64,000 nt of DNA from Streptomyces sp. WM6378 (lineage in GTDB: Bacteria > Actinomycetota > Actinomycetes > Streptomycetales > Streptomycetaceae): NCBI RefSeq assembly GCF_001279695.1, contig NZ_LGDD01000121.1, positions 1 through 64,000 on the forward strand, given 5' to 3'. The notes below the pieces were generated by a model. It made no database searches and was not told the DNA's origin. It saw only the letters and a program-made list of their open reading frames with translations. A program made the position numbers and the translations under genes. Shown here one piece after another: positions 16,764 to 25,381 of this stretch; positions within the stretch are counted from its first letter, which is position 1, and every line of letters begins with the position of its first letter.

Positions 16764-19070
16764 ATGACAACCGCAGCCAGCACGGGAACCGGTCCGCAGC
16801 CCGCGGGCCTGATGGAAGGCGCCATCGCGACGGTCGCGGGCAACGGCGTGGGCGGATTCATCTCCGACGGGGGGCCGGGGGCGCTGACCCGGCTCCAGTA
16901 CCCCTACGACGTGACCGTGGACAAGAACGGCAACCTCTACATCGCCGACCGCAACAACCACCGCGTCCGCAGGGTCACCCCCAACGGCAACATCACCACC
17001 GTCGCGGGCGACGGCCAGGCCGGATACGTCTCGGACGGCGGGCCCGCGGTCGCCACCCGGCTCCACTATCCCGGGGGCGTGGCGGTGGACGACGCGGGCA
17101 ATGTCTTCATCGCGGACACCTACAACCACCGCGTCCGCAAGGTCACTCCCGCCGGCAACATCACCACCGTGGCGGGCAACGGCGAGGCCGGTTACGTCTC
17201 CGACGGCGGACCCGCCATCGCCACCCGGCTCCACTACCCGTACGGGGTGGCCGTGGACCGCAGCGGCAACCTGTACATCGCGGACCACTACAACCACCGC
17301 ATCCGCAAGGTCACCCCCAACGGCAACATCACCACCGTGGCGGGCAACGGCGACGCCGGATACGTCTCCGACGGCGGACCGGCGATCTCGACCCGACTGC
17401 ACTACCCCGTGGCGGTGACGGTGGACGGCGACGGAAACCTCTACATCGCCGACCGGCACAACCACCGCATCCGCAAGGTCACTACGAACGGCATCATCAC
17501 CACCGTCGCGGGCAACGGCACGGCGGGCTACGTCTCGGACGGCGGACCGGCCATCGGCACCCGGCTCCACTACCCCTGGGGCCTGGCGCTCGACGAAGCC
17601 GGCAGCCTGTACATCGGCGACGGGCACAACCACCGTGTCCGCAAGGTGACTTCGGACGGTGTCATCACCACCGTCGCGGGCACCGGCACCGCCGGATACG
17701 TGGACGACGGCGGCCCCGCCGCGGCCACCCGCCTCTTCTACCCCTACGGGGTGGCCCTCGACCGGGCCGGCAACCTCTACATCGCCGACAGCAACAACCA
17801 CCGCGTCCGTGGCGTCACGAGCGTCGCGCAGATGACCCCGCCGCCCCCGCCCGCCGCCGACCTGTACGGCGAGGTCGTCAACCCCTATCGGGTGCAGCGC
17901 GACCAGGAGTTCGATCTCGGCGCCCGGATCCGCAGCCGCGGGCCCAACCCGGCCGACGGGCAGTACGTGACCGCCGTACTGACGCTGGCCGACGGTCTGA
18001 GCGGCGGCCCGGGCACCACCGGGCGGCGGCTCACCCGCACCTTCACCGGGCAGCAACTCCTCGCCCACCAGGGCACGTTGGACGGGGTGTTCCGGATCAC
18101 CGCGCCGGACAGCACCCCGCCGGGCACGTACACCTCCACGCTGGAGATCCAGTACGGCGGCGACCTCAACCTCAAGGACAACACGTACACGCTGCCGGTC
18201 ACGGTCGTCGTACCCGAGCCGATCGCGGACGAGAAGGCGCTGACGATCTTCCAGGACACCGTCCCCGAGATCGCGCCGGGCCAGTACACCGCCTTCAACG
18301 TGAAGTACACGGCGCCCGCCGGGCAGCCGGTCAACCCCGGCACGATCACCCAGCGCTTCACCGCCCCGACCGGCTTCGTCTTCACCGGCCATCCCACGTA
18401 CGCGTACTACGAGACCATCCACGGCGTCGTCACCGGGAACCTCGTCCACCGCATCGAGGACGGCGGCCGGACCCTCGTCATCACGGCCAACCCGCACCTC
18501 AACACCACCACCAGCGACACCGGTTCGGTGATCTACACGATCCCGGTGCAGGCCAGGAACGACGCCGTGCCCGGACGGTACGACAACGGCTCGGCCAGCG
18601 TCGGCAGGCACACCCCCGTCCAGCTCTCCGGCAAGATCACCGGAACCGCCCAGAACGAGACGGCGCTGCGCGTGGTGCAGGAGTCGATCCCGGCGGCGGC
18701 TCCGGGCCAGACCACGACCTTCAATCTGGAGTTGCGCTCGCTGAGCAACCAGCCGGTCAACCCCGGCACCATCGAACAGCGCTTCACCGCCCCGACCGGC
18801 TTCGCCTTCACCGGCGGCGCGTCCTACGGCTACTACTTCGTCCAGCCGTACGTCACGGGGAACCTGGACGCCCGCATCGAGGACGGCGGCAAGACGCTGA
18901 TCGTGTCCTCCAACCCGCATCTGAACACCGGGTCCACGGACAAGACCGCGCTGATCTACACCCTGGGCATCCGGGCCCTGCCGGACGCCAGGACCGGCAC
19001 GCAGCCGGATGACGGGCAGGTCGTCGTCGGCCGCCTCGCGCCGGTCCCGCTGACCGCCCGGGTGCTCTGA
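16764..19070 (+). CDS. NHL-repeat beta-propeller protein with three C-terminal beta domains (copy 2)
   Basis: A 768-residue paralogue of the preceding gene with the same architecture: six very regular NHL repeats (about 20-360, each with TTVAGNG, GYVSDGGPA and LYIADxxNHRxRKV elements), one ADLYGEVVNPY domain and two repeats of the QRFTAPTGF domain ending in PVPLTARVL. Its repeats are more alike than those of copy 1, suggesting more recent internal homogenisation. Again there is no signal peptide or anchor. ATG start with AGGAG eight bases upstream, 20 bases after the stop of copy 1. The long regular repeats create very long spurious frames on both strands, all of which I discard. Function unknown; association with the polysaccharide enzymes is by position. 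Confidence 0.8.
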   Translation: MTTAASTGTGPQPAGLMEGAIATVAGNGVGGFISDGGPGALTRLQYPYDVTVDKNGNLYIADRNNHRVRRVTPNGNITTVAGDGQAGYVSDGGPAVATRLHYPGGVAVDDAGNVFIADTYNHRVRKVTPAGNITTVAGNGEAGYVSDGGPAIATRLHYPYGVAVDRSGNLYIADHYNHRIRKVTPNGNITTVAGNGDAGYVSDGGPAISTRLHYPVAVTVDGDGNLYIADRHNHRIRKVTTNGIITTVAGNGTAGYVSDGGPAIGTRLHYPWGLALDEAGSLYIGDGHNHRVRKVTSDGVITTVAGTGTAGYVDDGGPAAATRLFYPYGVALDRAGNLYIADSNNHRVRGVTSVAQMTPPPPPAADLYGEVVNPYRVQRDQEFDLGARIRSRGPNPADGQYVTAVLTLADGLSGGPGTTGRRLTRTFTGQQLLAHQGTLDGVFRITAPDSTPPGTYTSTLEIQYGGDLNLKDNTYTLPVTVVVPEPIADEKALTIFQDTVPEIAPGQYTAFNVKYTAPAGQPVNPGTITQRFTAPTGFVFTGHPTYAYYETIHGVVTGNLVHRIEDGGRTLVITANPHLNTTTSDTGSVIYTIPVQARNDAVPGRYDNGSASVGRHTPVQLSGKITGTAQNETALRVVQESIPAAAPGQTTTFNLELRSLSNQPVNPGTIEQRFTAPTGFAFTGGASYGYYFVQPYVTGNLDARIEDGGKTLIVSSNPHLNTGSTDKTALIYTLGIRALPDARTGTQPDDGQVVVGRLAPVPLTARVL

Positions 19071-19122
19071 CACCGCCCGCGCGGACGTCCGGCGTCCCTG
19101 CCGGGTGATGCGAACAGCCATC

Positions 19123-19153
19123 GCTCCGGCCCGGTTCCGTACCGGTCCGGAGC
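19123..19153. terminator. Hairpin between convergent NHL and infA units
   Basis: GCTCCGGCCCGGT (19123-19135) and ACCGGTCCGGAGC (19141-19153) pair at 12 of 13 positions around a five-base loop. It lies between the 3' ends of convergent genes, so it may act in both directions. Confidence 0.6.
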
Positions 19154-19239
19154 TGTGGCACAGGCGCTTCGACGGGCGGGCGGCGAACTCACCGGCAGCT
19201 ACTGACGAAACCGTCACCGCGCCCGCACGTCCTGGCCCC

Positions 19240-19464
19240 CTACGTCCGGTACCGGTACAGGATCCGGCCGCGCGTGAGGTCGTACGGGCTGAGTTCCACG
19301 AGCACCCGGTCCACCGGCAGGATCCTGATGTAGTTCTTCCGGATCTTCCCGCTGATGTGCGCGAGCACCTGGTGTCCGTTCTGGAGCTCCACCTTGAAGG
19401 TGGCATTGCGCAGGCACTCGACGACGGTGCCCTCGACTTCTATGCCCTTTGCTGTTCTTGCCAA
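19240..19464 (-). CDS. infA: Translation initiation factor IF-1, paralogue
   Basis: A 74-residue S1/OB-fold IF-1, which binds the ribosomal A site during initiation. The core [16 protein letters not shown] and [17 protein letters not shown] are diagnostic. The N-terminus ([19 protein letters not shown]) differs from the usual ribosomal-operon IF-1, and no rpmJ, rpsM or adenylate kinase genes are nearby, so this looks like the extra IF-1 copy that some Streptomyces carry. TTG start. It follows a GNAT gene on the same strand by about 100 bases. The GNAT promoter has translation-stress features, raising the possibility that this variant IF-1 is produced under ribosome stress. Confidence 0.92.
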   Translation of the reverse strand: MARTAKGIEVEGTVVECLRNATFKVELQNGHQVLAHISGKIRKNYIRILPVDRVLVELSPYDLTRGRILYRYRT

Positions 19465-19562
19465 GTTCTGTCACTTCTCCGTTCGGTGATGGTGAGGTTG
19501 GTGGGATCGCAGACAAAACACGATCGCGTGGAAGGCCACCATGGCGGGGGTGGGGCGGGGCG

Positions 19563-20360
19563 TCAGCCGCGGACCAATTCCAGGTTGCCGCCCACGCGCT
19601 GGGCGCCGACGCCGCCGAACAGCGCCCTGGCCGGTCCGTTGGACTCGTCCACCTCGGCCCATGCCGTCGCCTCCCCAGAGCGGTGCAACGAGCCCAGCGC
19701 CTGGGCCAGCATCGCCCGGGCGATGCCACGGCGCTGCCGGTCGGCCCGGACCGCGATCAGCCCGATCCGCGGCCGCCGGGGTACCGGCGCCACCCGGAGC
19801 AGTCCCACGTAGCGGCCCGACTCCGCCGCGACCACGTACTTCGACGGGTCGACCACGGTGCTCCCGCCCGGGCGAAGCAGCACTTCGGCCGGCATCGCTT
19901 GCCAGCCGAGCGTGGCCTCGACCTCATCGCGGATCGTGCGGTCCAGAGCGCGTAGCGGCCCCTCCTGCGCCTCACCGGCAGGCACGACCGTCATGCCCGG
20001 CGGCAGTCGCACAGAGCCCAGCCCGGTGACTTCCGGGTCAGTGGGCACGAGGTACTCGCGCTCGCGGCGCCGGATCCTGAAGCCCGCTCGCTGCCAGTTG
20101 GCCGTCGAGTCGAGGTCGGCTTCGTCGACCACGGTATGGAGCGGCGTCGGCAGGTCCGCCACCATCGCGGCGGCAAGCCGGTCGAACGCCGCCCCGTGCC
20201 ACGCGTCCACGCTCACGAAGAGCCGGCCGTCGAACCGCTGCGCCGCGTCACCGCGGCCGACCACCCGGCCGCCCTCCACGGCGTGCCACTGCTGCTCCGC
20301 GACTCGCGTGACCACGACCGCGTGCCCGTCCGGGCCTGGAGCGAAATGCACAGAATTCAT
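19563..20360 (-). CDS. GNAT family N-acetyltransferase
   Basis: A 265-residue protein with a less conserved N-terminal half and a C-terminal GNAT domain. The acetyl-CoA-binding loop is visible as RADRQRRGIARAML, followed by a DESNGPARALF helix and a final strand, a typical motif A/B arrangement. It transfers acetyl groups to an amine; the substrate is unknown. ATG chosen at 20360 with GAAAGG upstream; a longer frame would overlap the upstream hairpin. It is preceded by a 17-codon leader peptide, a perfect 10-bp hairpin and a WhiB7-like promoter, so it is likely to be induced by ribosome-targeting compounds. An IF-1 paralogue follows. A role in drug acetylation is an inference from this regulation. 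Confidence 0.82.
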   Translation of the reverse strand: MNSVHFAPGPDGHAVVVTRVAEQQWHAVEGGRVVGRGDAAQRFDGRLFVSVDAWHGAAFDRLAAAMVADLPTPLHTVVDEADLDSTANWQRAGFRIRRREREYLVPTDPEVTGLGSVRLPPGMTVVPAGEAQEGPLRALDRTIRDEVEATLGWQAMPAEVLLRPGGSTVVDPSKYVVAAESGRYVGLLRVAPVPRRPRIGLIAVRADRQRRGIARAMLAQALGSLHRSGEATAWAEVDESNGPARALFGGVGAQRVGGNLELVRG

Positions 20361-20374
20361 AGGGTGCTGCCTTT

Positions 20375-20404
20375 CGGGAGTGCCTTGTCGTTGTGGCACT
20401 CCCG
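20375..20404 (-). terminator. Leader hairpin (putative attenuator) before GNAT gene
   Basis: A perfect 10-bp stem: CGGGAGTGCC and its complement (20375-20384 with 20395-20404) around a ten-base loop. Read on the minus strand, the 3' arm runs into AAAGGCA, the acetyltransferase ribosome binding site, giving the same 13-base string as at the hydrolase leader. It may also end transcription from the sugar-transport operon to its right. Confidence 0.6.
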
Positions 20405-20416
20405 GCGACACCTATG

Positions 20417-20470
20417 TCAGCCGCCCGCCGTGACGAAGAGGGGGAGCACCCACGTGCTTACTGCGTTCAC
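20417..20470 (-). CDS. 17-residue leader peptide (STWVLP type)
   Basis: A minus-strand ORF with GTG start and TGA stop encodes VNAVSTWVLPLFVTAGG. AGGAGGT is placed seven bases upstream, exactly as in the plus-strand leader at 6618-6671, with which it shares 12 of 17 residues including the block AVSTWVLP. Its stop is followed by 12 bases and then the hairpin preceding the GNAT start. Conservation of peptide, length and spacing between two unrelated downstream genes argues for a regulatory leader that senses translation. The stall signal would most likely be in or after STWVLP; that is inference. Confidence 0.6.
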   Translation of the reverse strand: MNAVSTWVLPLFVTAGG

Positions 20471-20507
20471 GGGTCTCACCTCCTGGCGGTCTGTCACGTT
20501 GTCGCGC

Positions 20508-20546
20508 ACGCTACCGGCCGAGGTCCGCACACCTCAACCTCTTTTT
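20508..20546 (-). promoter_or_regulatory. Putative WhiB7-type promoter for the leader/GNAT unit
   Basis: On the minus strand, GAAAAAG (about 20540-20546) lies just upstream of TTGAGG (20537-20532). An 18-base spacer leads to TAGCGT (20513-20508). The order and spacing match the promoter at 6543-6580. The A-rich block next to a TTG-type -35 is the known WhiB7/WblC target feature. Confidence 0.45.
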
Positions 20547-20564
20547 CTTCCGCGCCTTACGGGG

Positions 20565-21152
20565 TCAGGGGGTAGCCGTGGACACCACGAAAACGACCGG
20601 CTTGTCCGGGTCGGTCTCGTCGACGGTGATGTTCTGGGTCGGCAGCGGGTCCTTCTGGGCGTGGGTGGTGCCCGCCCAGTCGTGGCCCGCGGAGAAGGGC
20701 CAGCCGACGCGCTTGGCGTCCTCGGGGGTGACCGTCACGTCCCCGGGCTTGAGCGCGGCGGTGCTGGTGCCGCTCTCCTTCATGAACTCGGCGAGGCCCG
20801 CCGCGCTGGTCCTGAAGTTGACGTAGAGCTTGCTGACGTTCCAGGTGTTCGACTCGTAGAAGTCGACGCCGACGGCGTCCGCCGGGATCGGCACGTTGTA
20901 GATGCGCCGCTGGGCCTTGGACGGCCAGTCGTGCTGGAGGGCCTGCTGCGCGGCCGAGGACTCCTTGTCACGGCCGCTGGTGCGGCTCTGTTCGGCGGAG
21001 ATCGCCAGATAGCCGGCGGGCACGCCGATGAGCAGCACGATGATCACCGCGGTGATCCAGCGCCGCCGGATCATGTGCTGCCGGGTCTCGGGGGGCTTCT
21101 CGTCCGGCGGCGGGGACTGGCGCGGCACCGCGGGGCGGTCGGACGGTGTCAT
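20565..21152 (-). CDS. Single-pass membrane protein, last gene of sugar operon
   Basis: A 195-residue protein with a basic cytoplasmic N-terminus, one membrane helix (about 33-51, ITAVIIVLLIGVPAGYLAIS) and an extracytoplasmic domain of about 140 residues with alternating polar and hydrophobic strands (for example YNVPIPADAVGVDFYE). No family recognised. Its ATG overlaps the ROK kinase stop by one base (TGATG), so it belongs to the same operon. A role in sensing or assembly at the membrane is possible, but nothing in the sequence shows it. Confidence 0.75.
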   Translation of the reverse strand: MTPSDRPAVPRQSPPPDEKPPETRQHMIRRRWITAVIIVLLIGVPAGYLAISAEQSRTSGRDKESSAAQQALQHDWPSKAQRRIYNVPIPADAVGVDFYESNTWNVSKLYVNFRTSAAGLAEFMKESGTSTAALKPGDVTVTPEDAKRVGWPFSAGHDWAGTTHAQKDPLPTQNITVDETDPDKPVVFVVSTATP

Positions 21153-22321
21153 CAGTCGGATCCCTGGGTGGTGCGGGTGGTGCCCGTCCTGCGGACGGCT
21201 TCGGCGGCCTTGGCGTACCGCTCGTAGCGCTCGACGCGGCGGCGGTTGGCCCGGCGGAAGCGGCGGGCCACCAGGCGGGCGAGGTCGGCGGCGCCGACCA
21301 TCCCCGCCTCGGGGCCCAGCTGGGCCTTGGCGATCCTGGCCTCGGGGCGGTAGCCGCGGCCGGTGAGGTGGCGTCTGAAGGCGTCCCTGGCGGGGCCGAT
21401 CAGGAGGTCGTCGGCGGCGCTGACGCCCCCGCCGATGACGAAGCAGGACGGATCGAGGGCGGCCGCCAGGTTGGCGATGCCGACGCCGAGCCACTGGCCG
21501 ATGTCCTGGAGCAGTTCGACGCACATGGCGTCGCCCTCGCGGGCCAGCTCGGTGATGAGCGGCCCGGTGATCTCGGGGATGTTCCCGCCGACCCGTTCGA
21601 TGATGTTGTACGCCACCGGGGAGTCGGCCGTGGCCAGCTCGCGGGCCTCGCGGACCAGGGCGTTCCCGGAGCTGTACTGCTCCCAGCAGCCGCGGTTGCC
21701 GCAGGCGCAGCGGTGGCCGCCGGGCACGACCTGCATGTGGCCGAACTCGCCCGCGACGCCGTACTTGCCGCGCTTGACCTGCCCGTCCTCCAGGATCGCG
21801 CCGCCGATGCCGGTGCCAAGGGTGATCATGACCAGGTGGTCCTCGCCGCGTCCTGCGCCGAAGCGCCACTCGGCCCAGGCGGCCGTGTTGGCGTCGTTGT
21901 CGACCATGACCGGCACCGCGAGGCGGGCCTGGAGGGCGTCGCGCAGCGGCTCGTTGCGCCAGGCGAGGTGCGGGGCGAACAGGATGGTGGAGCGGTCGGC
22001 GTCGACCCAGCCGGCCGCGCCGATGCCGACCGCGTGCACGTCGTGCCGGTCGGAGAGGTCGAGGACCAGCTCGGTGATCGTGTCCTCGACGACCTTGGGG
22101 CTCTTGGACTTGTCCGGGGTCTCCGTGCGGAGCTTCTCCAGGATGTTCCCGTCCGCGTCCACGACGCCGGCCATCACCTTCGTACCGCCGATGTCGATGC
22201 CGACGGTGGGGACCCGGGGGGCCGTCAGGTGCGAGCGGCGTTCCCGGGTGCCTACGGTGCGCAGCACGGTGGCCCGGGCGGAACCCCGGTGGGCTAGGGC
22301 GAAGTCGCGGTACGTGGTCAT
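21152..22321 (-). CDS. ROK family sugar kinase (glucokinase-like)
   Basis: A 389-residue ROK-family kinase that phosphorylates a hexose or amino sugar with ATP. The phosphate-binding D43-I-G-G-T-K motif, VDNDANTAAWAE with the catalytic Asp, LGTGIGGAI, and the zinc motif GHRCACGNRGCWEQY are intact, and FVIGGGVS closes the ATP site. No N-terminal helix-turn-helix is present, so this is a kinase, not a ROK repressor. Start placed at the ATG of MTTYRDF; a slightly longer frame exists. It lies downstream of the ABC transporter genes on the same strand and probably traps the imported sugar. Confidence 0.88.
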   Translation of the reverse strand: MTTYRDFALAHRGSARATVLRTVGTRERRSHLTAPRVPTVGIDIGGTKVMAGVVDADGNILEKLRTETPDKSKSPKVVEDTITELVLDLSDRHDVHAVGIGAAGWVDADRSTILFAPHLAWRNEPLRDALQARLAVPVMVDNDANTAAWAEWRFGAGRGEDHLVMITLGTGIGGAILEDGQVKRGKYGVAGEFGHMQVVPGGHRCACGNRGCWEQYSSGNALVREARELATADSPVAYNIIERVGGNIPEITGPLITELAREGDAMCVELLQDIGQWLGVGIANLAAALDPSCFVIGGGVSAADDLLIGPARDAFRRHLTGRGYRPEARIAKAQLGPEAGMVGAADLARLVARRFRRANRRRVERYERYAKAAEAVRRTGTTRTTQGSD

Positions 22322-22396
22322 CGGGGCCGATTCTGCCACCCTTGTGGGAGGCGGACCTTGCGCCGGGGGCCGCCCCGGTGGCCCGGGGCGGCCGGC

Positions 22397-23239
22397 TCAC
22401 TCCTTGTCGGACGGGCCGCCGAGGTGGCCGGGGGCGGGGGCCCGCTGGAGTTCGTGGCTGAGCTCTTCGAGCTCGCTGCCGCCCGCCATCTGGCGGGTGA
22501 GCTCGTCCAGGGTGATGTCGGAGCGCAGGTGGCTGCCTGTCATCGTGCCGCGCTTCAGCAGCACGAAACGGTCTCCGACGAGGTAGGCGTGGTGCGGGTT
22601 GTGCGTGATGAGAACCACGCCGAGTCCGGCGTCCCGGGCGGCCGCCACGTACTTCAGGACGACGCCGGACTGCTTCACGCCGAGCGCCGCGGTCGGCTCG
22701 TCAAGGACGAGGACCTTGGCGCCGAAGTAGACGGCGCGCGCGATGGCGACGCACTGGCGCTCGCCTCCGGACAGGGTGCCGATCGGCTGGTCGACGTCGC
22801 GCAGGTCGATGCCCATGCGCAGCAGCTCCGCGCGGGTGGTGGCGCGCATCTTCTCGACGTCGAGCCGCTTGAAGGGGCCCTTGCCCTTGGTGGGCTCGGA
22901 GCCGAGGAAGAAGTTGCGCCAGACCGGCATCAGCGGGACCACGGCGAGGTCCTGGTAGACGGTGGCGATGCCGCGGTCCAGGGCCTCGCGCGGGTTGTTC
23001 AGCGAGACGTCCTCGCCCTCGATGCGGAAGTCGCCGGCGTCGTGCCGGTGAAGGCCTGCGATGATCTTGATGAGGGTGGACTTGCCGGCTCCGTTGTCAC
23101 CCAGTACGCAGGTGATCTCCCCGGCGTGCACCTCCAGGGAGACCCCTTCGAGGGCGCGGATGTTGCCGTAGTACTTGCTGACGTCGTCGAGCTCGACGAG
23201 CGCCGTCCGCTCGGCCGTCTTGTCCGGTGTGGTCGTCAT
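22397..23239 (-). CDS. Sugar ABC transporter ATP-binding protein
   Basis: A 280-residue single-domain ABC ATPase. Walker A is GDNGAGKST (about 48-56), the signature is LSGGERQ (about 151), Walker B is VLVLDEPTA and the switch histidine lies in LITHNPHH. One ATPase domain per chain differs from RbsA/XylG, which have two, and resembles FrcA-type importers. The C-terminal tail ([12 protein letters not shown]) is predicted helical. The start ATG overlaps the permease stop by four bases. It energises import through the adjacent CUT2-type permease. Confidence 0.9.
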   Translation of the reverse strand: MTTTPDKTAERTALVELDDVSKYYGNIRALEGVSLEVHAGEITCVLGDNGAGKSTLIKIIAGLHRHDAGDFRIEGEDVSLNNPREALDRGIATVYQDLAVVPLMPVWRNFFLGSEPTKGKGPFKRLDVEKMRATTRAELLRMGIDLRDVDQPIGTLSGGERQCVAIARAVYFGAKVLVLDEPTAALGVKQSGVVLKYVAAARDAGLGVVLITHNPHHAYLVGDRFVLLKRGTMTGSHLRSDITLDELTRQMAGGSELEELSHELQRAPAPGHLGGPSDKE

Positions 23240-24273
23240 GCTGTCGCCTCCGCCCGCTTGCGCACCCACGCGTTGAGGAGGGTGGCGAGCAGGAGCATCG
23301 CTCCGAGGAAGAACTTGAACCAGTCCGGGTTCCACTCCGCGTACACGATGCCCTTGCTGGTCATGCCGAAGATGAAGGCGCCGACGGCGGAGCCGATCGC
23401 CGAGCCGTAGCCGCCGGTGATCAGGCAGCCGCCGATGACGGCCGCGATGATGTAGATCAGCTCGTTGCCGACGCCCTCGCCCGACTGCACCACGTCGAAC
23501 GAGAACAGCAGGTGCTGGCCGGAGACCCAGGCCGCGAAGGCGACGCCCATGTAGAGGCCGATCTTCGTCTTGAAGACGGGTACGCCGACCGCGCGGGCCG
23601 CGTCCGCCTCGCCGCCGACCGCGAAGATCCAGTTGCCGAAGCGGGTCCGCAGCAGGATCCAGGTGGCGACGGCGACCAGGGCGAACCACCACAGGATGGT
23701 GACCTTCAGGTCGACGGAGCCGATGGTCAGCTGGGAGGCGAAGAGCTTCTTCGCGGACTCGAAGCCCTCCATGTCGGCGATGGACTTCGTCGAGACCGTG
23801 CCGCTGATCAACTTGGTGAAGCCGAGGTTGAGGCCGGTCAGCATCAGGAAGGTGCCGAGCGTGATGATGAAGCTCGGGAGCTTGGTGCGGGTCAGCATGA
23901 AGCCGTTGAACGCACCGATGGCGAGGGTGACCAGGAGGGAGACCCCCACTCCGACCCAGACGTTCGCCGTCATCTGATAGCTGAACATCGAGGAGACGAG
24001 AGCGGACGTCGTCACCAGGACTCCGGCCGACAGGTCGAACTCGCCGCCGATCATGAGCAGCGCGACCGGCACCGCCATGATGCCGATGGTCGAGGCCGCG
24101 TACAGGACGGTGGAGAGGCTGGAGGGCTGCAGGAAGCTTCCGGCGACGACCGAGAAGAAGAGGAAGACGGCTCCGGCGCCGACCACCGAGCCGAGTTCGG
24201 GGCGGCCGAGGATCTTGCGCCAGACCGAGCGGCGAAGCAGCCGCTCGTCCTCGGCGATGTCTGTCGCGCTCAT
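23236..24273 (-). CDS. Sugar ABC transporter permease, RbsC/FrcC type
   Basis: A 345-residue polytopic membrane protein with about nine hydrophobic segments and family motifs ([10 protein letters not shown], the [10 protein letters not shown] loop, [12 protein letters not shown] with the cytoplasmic coupling helix, [17 protein letters not shown]). It belongs to the CUT2 importer class (ribose/fructose/inositol-like substrates). It overlaps both neighbours by four bases (24270-24273 and 23236-23239), indicating a tightly coupled operon with the binding protein and the ATPase. Confidence 0.92.
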   Translation of the reverse strand: MSATDIAEDERLLRRSVWRKILGRPELGSVVGAGAVFLFFSVVAGSFLQPSSLSTVLYAASTIGIMAVPVALLMIGGEFDLSAGVLVTTSALVSSMFSYQMTANVWVGVGVSLLVTLAIGAFNGFMLTRTKLPSFIITLGTFLMLTGLNLGFTKLISGTVSTKSIADMEGFESAKKLFASQLTIGSVDLKVTILWWFALVAVATWILLRTRFGNWIFAVGGEADAARAVGVPVFKTKIGLYMGVAFAAWVSGQHLLFSFDVVQSGEGVGNELIYIIAAVIGGCLITGGYGSAIGSAVGAFIFGMTSKGIVYAEWNPDWFKFFLGAMLLLATLLNAWVRKRAEATA

Positions 24274-25283
24274 CGCGTCCCCCGCTTCGTGTACTCCTCC
24301 AGCTTGGCGGCCTGGTCCTTGGTGATGATCTGGGGCCCGGTCAGGACCGGGAGCCCGCCGCCGAGGACGTCGGCGTTGTACTTGTAGAGCCAGAGCAGGT
24401 CCACCGCCTCGTACCCCTGGAGGTAGGGCTGCTGGTCGACGGCGAAGCCGAGCGTGCCGGCCTCCAGGGCCGTGGCCACCTTGGCGTTCAGGTCGAAGGT
24501 GTCGATCTCGGCGGAGCTGCCGGTCGACTGCTTGGCCTTGACGGCCGTGTCCGCGAAGGGCGCGCCGAGGGTGACCACGGCGTCGATGGACGGGTCGGCC
24601 TGGAGCTTGGCCTCGATGGAGGACTGCACGTCGGGCATGTTGGTGCCGGTGACGTAGAGGTTCTGAACCTCGCCCTTGAACGTCTTCCTGGTGCCCGCGC
24701 AGCGCTGTTCGTGGCCGACGTTGCCCTGCTCGTGCAGGACGCAGAGGGCCTTCTTCTTACCCCGCTTGGTGAGCTCGTCGCCGACGGCCTCGCCCGCGAT
24801 GGTCTCGTCCTGGCCGATGTGGGTGAGCGCCCCGAACTCCTTGGACTTCTCCGAGCCCGAGTTCACGGTGATCACCGGGATGCCGGCCTTCTCGGCCTTG
24901 GCGACGACGTCCTTGAGGGCGTCCGGCTTTGCGAGCGTGACGATGAGGCCGTCGACCTTCTGGTCGATGGCGGCCTGCACGAACTGCGCCTGCTGCTGCC
25001 CCTGGTCGCTGTGCGAGTAGAGGAAGTCGATGTTGTCCTTGACGGCGGCCTGCTTGGCGCCGTTCTGGACGATGTCCCAGAACGTGTCGCCGTCGCCCGA
25101 GTGGGTGACCATCGCGATCTTCCAGCGGGGCGTGTCCACCGCGGCCCTCCCCTGGGCCTGCGCGGACTTGCGCGCGTCCTCTGCGCGCTTGCCGCCGGTG
25201 CTGCTGCACCCCGCCAAGGAGGCCCCGAGCACCGCTGCCAGCACCGCGCCCATGACGCGTACCCCTGTCCGAACCCTTGCCAC
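24270..25283 (-). CDS. Sugar-binding lipoprotein of ABC importer (copy 2)
   Basis: A 337-residue periplasmic-binding-protein-like lipoprotein with lipobox LAGC near residue 25, then two Rossmann-like lobes ([15 protein letters not shown], the [13 protein letters not shown] hinge, [25 protein letters not shown]). It would deliver a sugar to the permease. GTG start at 25283 with GAAGGG upstream. It is a close paralogue of the next gene upstream, sharing long blocks such as DTFWDIVQ and DQQPYLQGY. Two binding proteins for one permease suggest widened substrate range. The exact sugar is unknown; the neighbouring Gfo/Idh gene makes inositol or a related polyol one option. Confidence 0.9.
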   Translation of the reverse strand: MARVRTGVRVMGAVLAAVLGASLAGCSSTGGKRAEDARKSAQAQGRAAVDTPRWKIAMVTHSGDGDTFWDIVQNGAKQAAVKDNIDFLYSHSDQGQQQAQFVQAAIDQKVDGLIVTLAKPDALKDVVAKAEKAGIPVITVNSGSEKSKEFGALTHIGQDETIAGEAVGDELTKRGKKKALCVLHEQGNVGHEQRCAGTRKTFKGEVQNLYVTGTNMPDVQSSIEAKLQADPSIDAVVTLGAPFADTAVKAKQSTGSSAEIDTFDLNAKVATALEAGTLGFAVDQQPYLQGYEAVDLLWLYKYNADVLGGGLPVLTGPQIITKDQAAKLEEYTKRGTR

Positions 25284-25381
25284 GACGCCGTGCCCTTCTT
25301 GCTGTACCACCGGGTGCCTCCGGGGCTGGTTCAGGCCTGCCCCGGCCGCCCAAGTATGGGTCACGCGGGGTCCCCGGGCGA

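Noticed and set aside
14778..19012. Very long open frames (over 900 codons) on both strands overlapping the NHL genes
   Set aside because: They come from the regular codon pattern of the NHL repeats. Their products are Arg/Gly/Pro/His-rich without any recognisable fold, while the two in-frame proteins have clear NHL repeats, start sites and a TGATG overlap.
20393..20575. Plus-strand 60-codon ORF opposite the GNAT leader
   Set aside because: Poor codon use and no binding site; it is antisense to the conserved leader and promoter, which explain the region better.
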